Shown here piece after piece: positions 62,901 to 64,000 of a stretch of 64,000 bases of DNA. The position numbers and the translations under genes are program-made. The stretch is from positions 620,001 to 684,000 of the forward strand of contig CAWARY010000015.1 in assembly GCA_963784645.1 (NCBI GenBank), given 5' to 3'. The stretch's first letter is position 1. The number at the start of each line of letters is the position of its first letter. The notes under the pieces are model-generated. The model saw only the letters and a program-made list of their open reading frames with translations, was not told where the DNA came from and did no database searches. The stretch is from JBBRVW01 sp963784645. GTDB lineage: Bacteria; Actinomycetota; Actinomycetes; JACCUZ01.

Positions 62901-63165
62901 ACTCGTAGCTCCCGGCGGGGACAGTCGCGGTGTACTGCCAGAGCGAGGTGCCCGACACCGGGGTCATGTCGGTGCTGCTGCAGCCCTCGTCCCAGTCGTT
63001 TGCGCAGCCCAGCTCGCTCATGAGCGACCCCATCAGCGTCACCCGCGTCGGCGTCGGCGTGTGGTCGGCACTCGCCGGCATCGCCGACAGCGGCAGGGCC
63101 AGCCCCAGCAGTCCCAGCAGGGCGGCGAGGAGAGCGAGACGGCGGGGTGCGTGAAGCGGACGCAT
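59959..63165 (-). CDS. Secreted GH13 amylase/pullulanase-type enzyme with three accessory modules
   Basis: 1068 residues. Signal peptide at 1-32 (LALLAALLGLLGLALPLSA then SAD). The GH13 catalytic domain (about 150-700) shows GFRIDTVKH (nucleophile Asp), FMFGEVFD (acid/base Glu) and FLGNHDMGR (third acidic residue). Before and after it lie related beta-sandwich modules of the X25/starch-binding type that share S-E-L/M-G-C and SWDENYG: one N-terminal (about 35-130) and two C-terminal (about 870-960 and 975-1065). The family is extracellular alpha-glucan hydrolysis; exact linkage is unknown. RBS GGAG before the ATG at 63165. A promoter-like element lies at 63206-63233. Confidence 0.9.
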   Translation of the reverse strand: MRPLHAPRRLALLAALLGLLGLALPLSAMPASADHTPTPTRVTLMGSLMSELGCANDWDEGCSSTDMTPVSGTSLWQYTATVPAGSYEFKVRLDGSWDENYGDSSGTYDAGGNIPLPLQAAAKLLFTYDHATHAVQVAPADDPAPLGPADRARAASSLRTDLTKERFYFVMADRFENGSTANDKGGLTGGRLSTGYDPTDKAFYHGGDLRGLIKRLDYIEDLGTTAIWMTPSFKNKPVQGTPGAESAGYHGYWITDFTQIDPHLGTNADLKELIGKAHKRGIKVFFDIITNHTADVLDYPADEYTGPAGNQSIPYVSKADRPYTDATGVAFDDRDYASGDTFPTIDAATSFPYVPTFRSEADKTLKVPAWLNDPTMYHNRGTSSFTGENSEYGDFPGGDRAALDDLWTERPQVVNGMIDIYKKWVQDAGVDGFRIDTVKHVNMQFWQRFGPALQGYAASLGNDDFFMFGEVFDANPAFMSQYTTEGRLQATVDFGFQANVSGFAKGEEGKSSSSAATLAKFFAQDDLYTDADSNAYSLPTFLGNHDMGRIGKFLRDAGNTGPELLDRDLFAHSLMYVTRGQPVVYYGDEQGFTGDGGDQDAREDMFASRVASYNDNDLIGTKATTAQANFDTKHPLYRRIARLAALRAANPALADGAQVTRYADTGPGIFAFSRMSAGKNVEYVVAANSADTAKTATFATYSPRMVFTKLWPTPPGNGGALRSNAGGEVTVHVPARSVAVYRAVHALGADSVSPTPTIVLPQPGAVVEERTPVTVDVPQNDLQQVTVLWRPVGTGGWRRLGTDDNAPYRVYQDVRGMPKGSLVEYRVVVRDHDGDLGVATSWAVVGNAPEVTAPVSAVPQPAAVSVPGRHGSEMGCPDSPTDDPTNAGDWDPACDAVQLNRGADDDIWSRTYTLPAGDWAFKAAINRSWDENYGAKSVPGGADIGYQTTATTGPVTFYYDHRTHWATNDVLDDIVVATGTFQSEMGCPADDSVDCLRGWLQDPDDDGVYSLWTTEVPAGSYSVQPAVDGALVGTPTSFTVAAGDATRFTYDAGSHTISVVSAPPPATG

Positions 63166-63193
63166 GAGGACTCCAGACGGCACTGGCGGGAGG

Positions 63194-63233
63194 TGCGAGG
63201 ATCGCAACCTAATGCCTGGGCAATGCGTGCGAA
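63194..63233 (-). promoter_or_regulatory. Possible promoter and operator of the GH13 gene
   Basis: On the gene strand, TTCGCA (63233-63228), 16 bases, TAGGTT (63211-63206), then a small dyad TGCGA-TCC-TCGCA (63206-63194) near the start point. The dyad could be a sugar-responsive operator, but it is short. Confidence 0.35.
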
Positions 63234-63292
63234 AGGCCTGAAAACATCACCGTTCCCCCCCGCCCCCCGGGCCGGCCGGGGTCACACGTCCC

Positions 63293-64000
63293 TCAGCGGG
63301 CCCGCTGCACCCGGCCCTCGTCCCAGACCGGCTCGTCGGACTCGTAGACGCCGCCGTCGGCACCGAAGACGAGGAACCGGTCGAAGCCGCGGGCGAACCA
63401 GCGGTCGTGGGTCACCGCGAGCACCGTGCCGTCGAAGGCGGACAGCCCCTCCTCGAGAGCTTCCGCCGACACGATGTCGAGGTTGTCGGTCGGCTCGTCG
63501 AGCAGCAGCATCGTGGCGCCGGACAGCTCGAGCAGCAGGATCTGCAGCCGTGCCTGCTGCCCGCCCGAGAGCGTCTCGAAGCGCTGCTCGGCGGCGTGTG
63601 CGAGCTCGTAGCGGTCCAGGGCGCGGGACGCGGGCTCCCGGCCCATGCCCTCGCGGTGCTCGTCGCCGCGCCAGAGGATGTCGAGCAGCGTGCGCCCGAT
63701 CAGTTCGGGGTGCTCGTGGGTCTGCGCGAACCAGCCCGGCCGGACCCGGGCGCCGAGCCGGGCGCGACCGGTGTGCGCGACAGGGGGGATGACGAGGTCC
63801 TCGACCGGGCGGTGCTCGGCATCGGGGTCGCTCCCGCCGCGGGCGAGCAGCCGCAGGAAGTGCGACTTGCCGGAGCCGTTGGAGCCGAGGACGGCCACCC
63901 GGTCGCCGTACCAGACCTCGAGGTCGAAGGGCTTCATGAGGCCGGTCAGCTCGAGCTCCTCGCAGACGACGGCGCGTTTGCCGGTGCGCGCACCACGCAG
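63293..64000 (-). CDS. ABC-F family ATPase, C-terminal part (window edge)
   Basis: The reading frame stays open to the window edge, so the start lies outside; at least 235 residues are visible. Walker A VLGSNGSGKSHFL, signature LSGGQQARLQILLLE and Walker B MLLLDEPTDNLDI belong to the second ATPase domain of an ABC-F protein (translation factor/antibiotic-resistance type, no membrane domain). The H-loop His is in AVTHDRWFARGFDRF, typical of ABC-F. The C-terminus ends EPVWDEGRVQRAR. Interdomain linker not visible. Confidence 0.88.
   Translation of the reverse strand: MRGARTGKRAVVCEELELTGLMKPFDLEVWYGDRVAVLGSNGSGKSHFLRLLARGGSDPDAEHRPVEDLVIPPVAHTGRARLGARVRPGWFAQTHEHPELIGRTLLDILWRGDEHREGMGREPASRALDRYELAHAAEQRFETLSGGQQARLQILLLELSGATMLLLDEPTDNLDIVSAEALEEGLSAFDGTVLAVTHDRWFARGFDRFLVFGADGGVYESDEPVWDEGRVQRAR

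Overview
The window is very GC-rich DNA (roughly 72% by eye) with GTG starts, many 4-base start/stop overlaps and actinobacterial gene content, most like a Nocardioides-type member of the Propionibacteriales (an inference; there is no 16S gene here). The backbone matches the M. tuberculosis Rv3396c-Rv3443c block and the Streptomyces guaB/bldM/groES neighbourhood: guaA, a GMC oxidoreductase, guaB3-guaB, rsdA-sigD, a BldM-like regulator, groEL-groES, tsaD/rimI/tsaB, tsaE, alr, nnr, acpS, glmS, glmM, rpsI and rplM, almost all on the minus strand. Accessory genes are inserted between these blocks. No tRNA, rRNA, transposase, integrase or CRISPR array was seen.

Layout. 0-10 kb: end of a peptide ABC permease, a DUF1579-like protein, an AraC regulator, an SGNH hydrolase, a frameshifted DUF222-HNH nuclease, a frameshifted guaA, a GT2-GtrA glycosyltransferase and a membrane protein broken by three frame changes. 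All frame disruptions in the window lie between 2.9 and 9 kb. 10-21 kb: a heterodimeric ABC exporter, a methyltransferase, a coupled SSADH-GMC-SDR operon and a secreted M4 protease. 21-26 kb: guaB3, guaB, rsdA, sigD and the BldM-like regulator in one direction. 26-33.7 kb: a TPR-like protein, a MerR-type regulator, a 0.9-kb non-coding repeat locus, groEL-groES with two CIRCE operators, a GAF-GGDEF diguanylate cyclase and a THUMP-like methyltransferase. 33.7-38.3 kb: a six-gene operon (kinase, tsaB, rimI, ATP-grasp, tsaD, Ca/Na antiporter). 38.3-44.7 kb: an accessory island separating tsaB from tsaE, with an intact second DUF222-HNH gene, an orphan MraY homologue and small enzymes. 44.7-50 kb: the coupled array acpS-nnr-alr-hydrolase-udg-tsaE. 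50-57.3 kb: PhoX-like protein, glmS, divergent coaA, glmM and rplM-rpsI. 57.3-64 kb: secreted M14 peptidase, secreted GH13 amylase with three accessory modules, and part of an ABC-F ATPase.

How the genes work together. tsaB, tsaD and tsaE make t6A37 in tRNA. glmS, glmM, alr and the orphan MraY feed peptidoglycan. guaA, guaB and guaB3 belong to GMP synthesis. coaA and acpS handle CoA and carrier-protein activation. groES/groEL is under HrcA-type control. The two DUF222-HNH genes carry LexA boxes that contain their own start codons, so they should be DNA-damage induced.

Most notable: the paired LexA-box/leaderless HNH genes; a family of three 51-bp palindromic elements; a 110-bp tandem-repeat locus; a compact groES promoter whose -35 and start point both lie in CIRCE elements; an ABC exporter pair whose degenerate motifs all fall in one composite ATP site; and the orphan MraY on the island.
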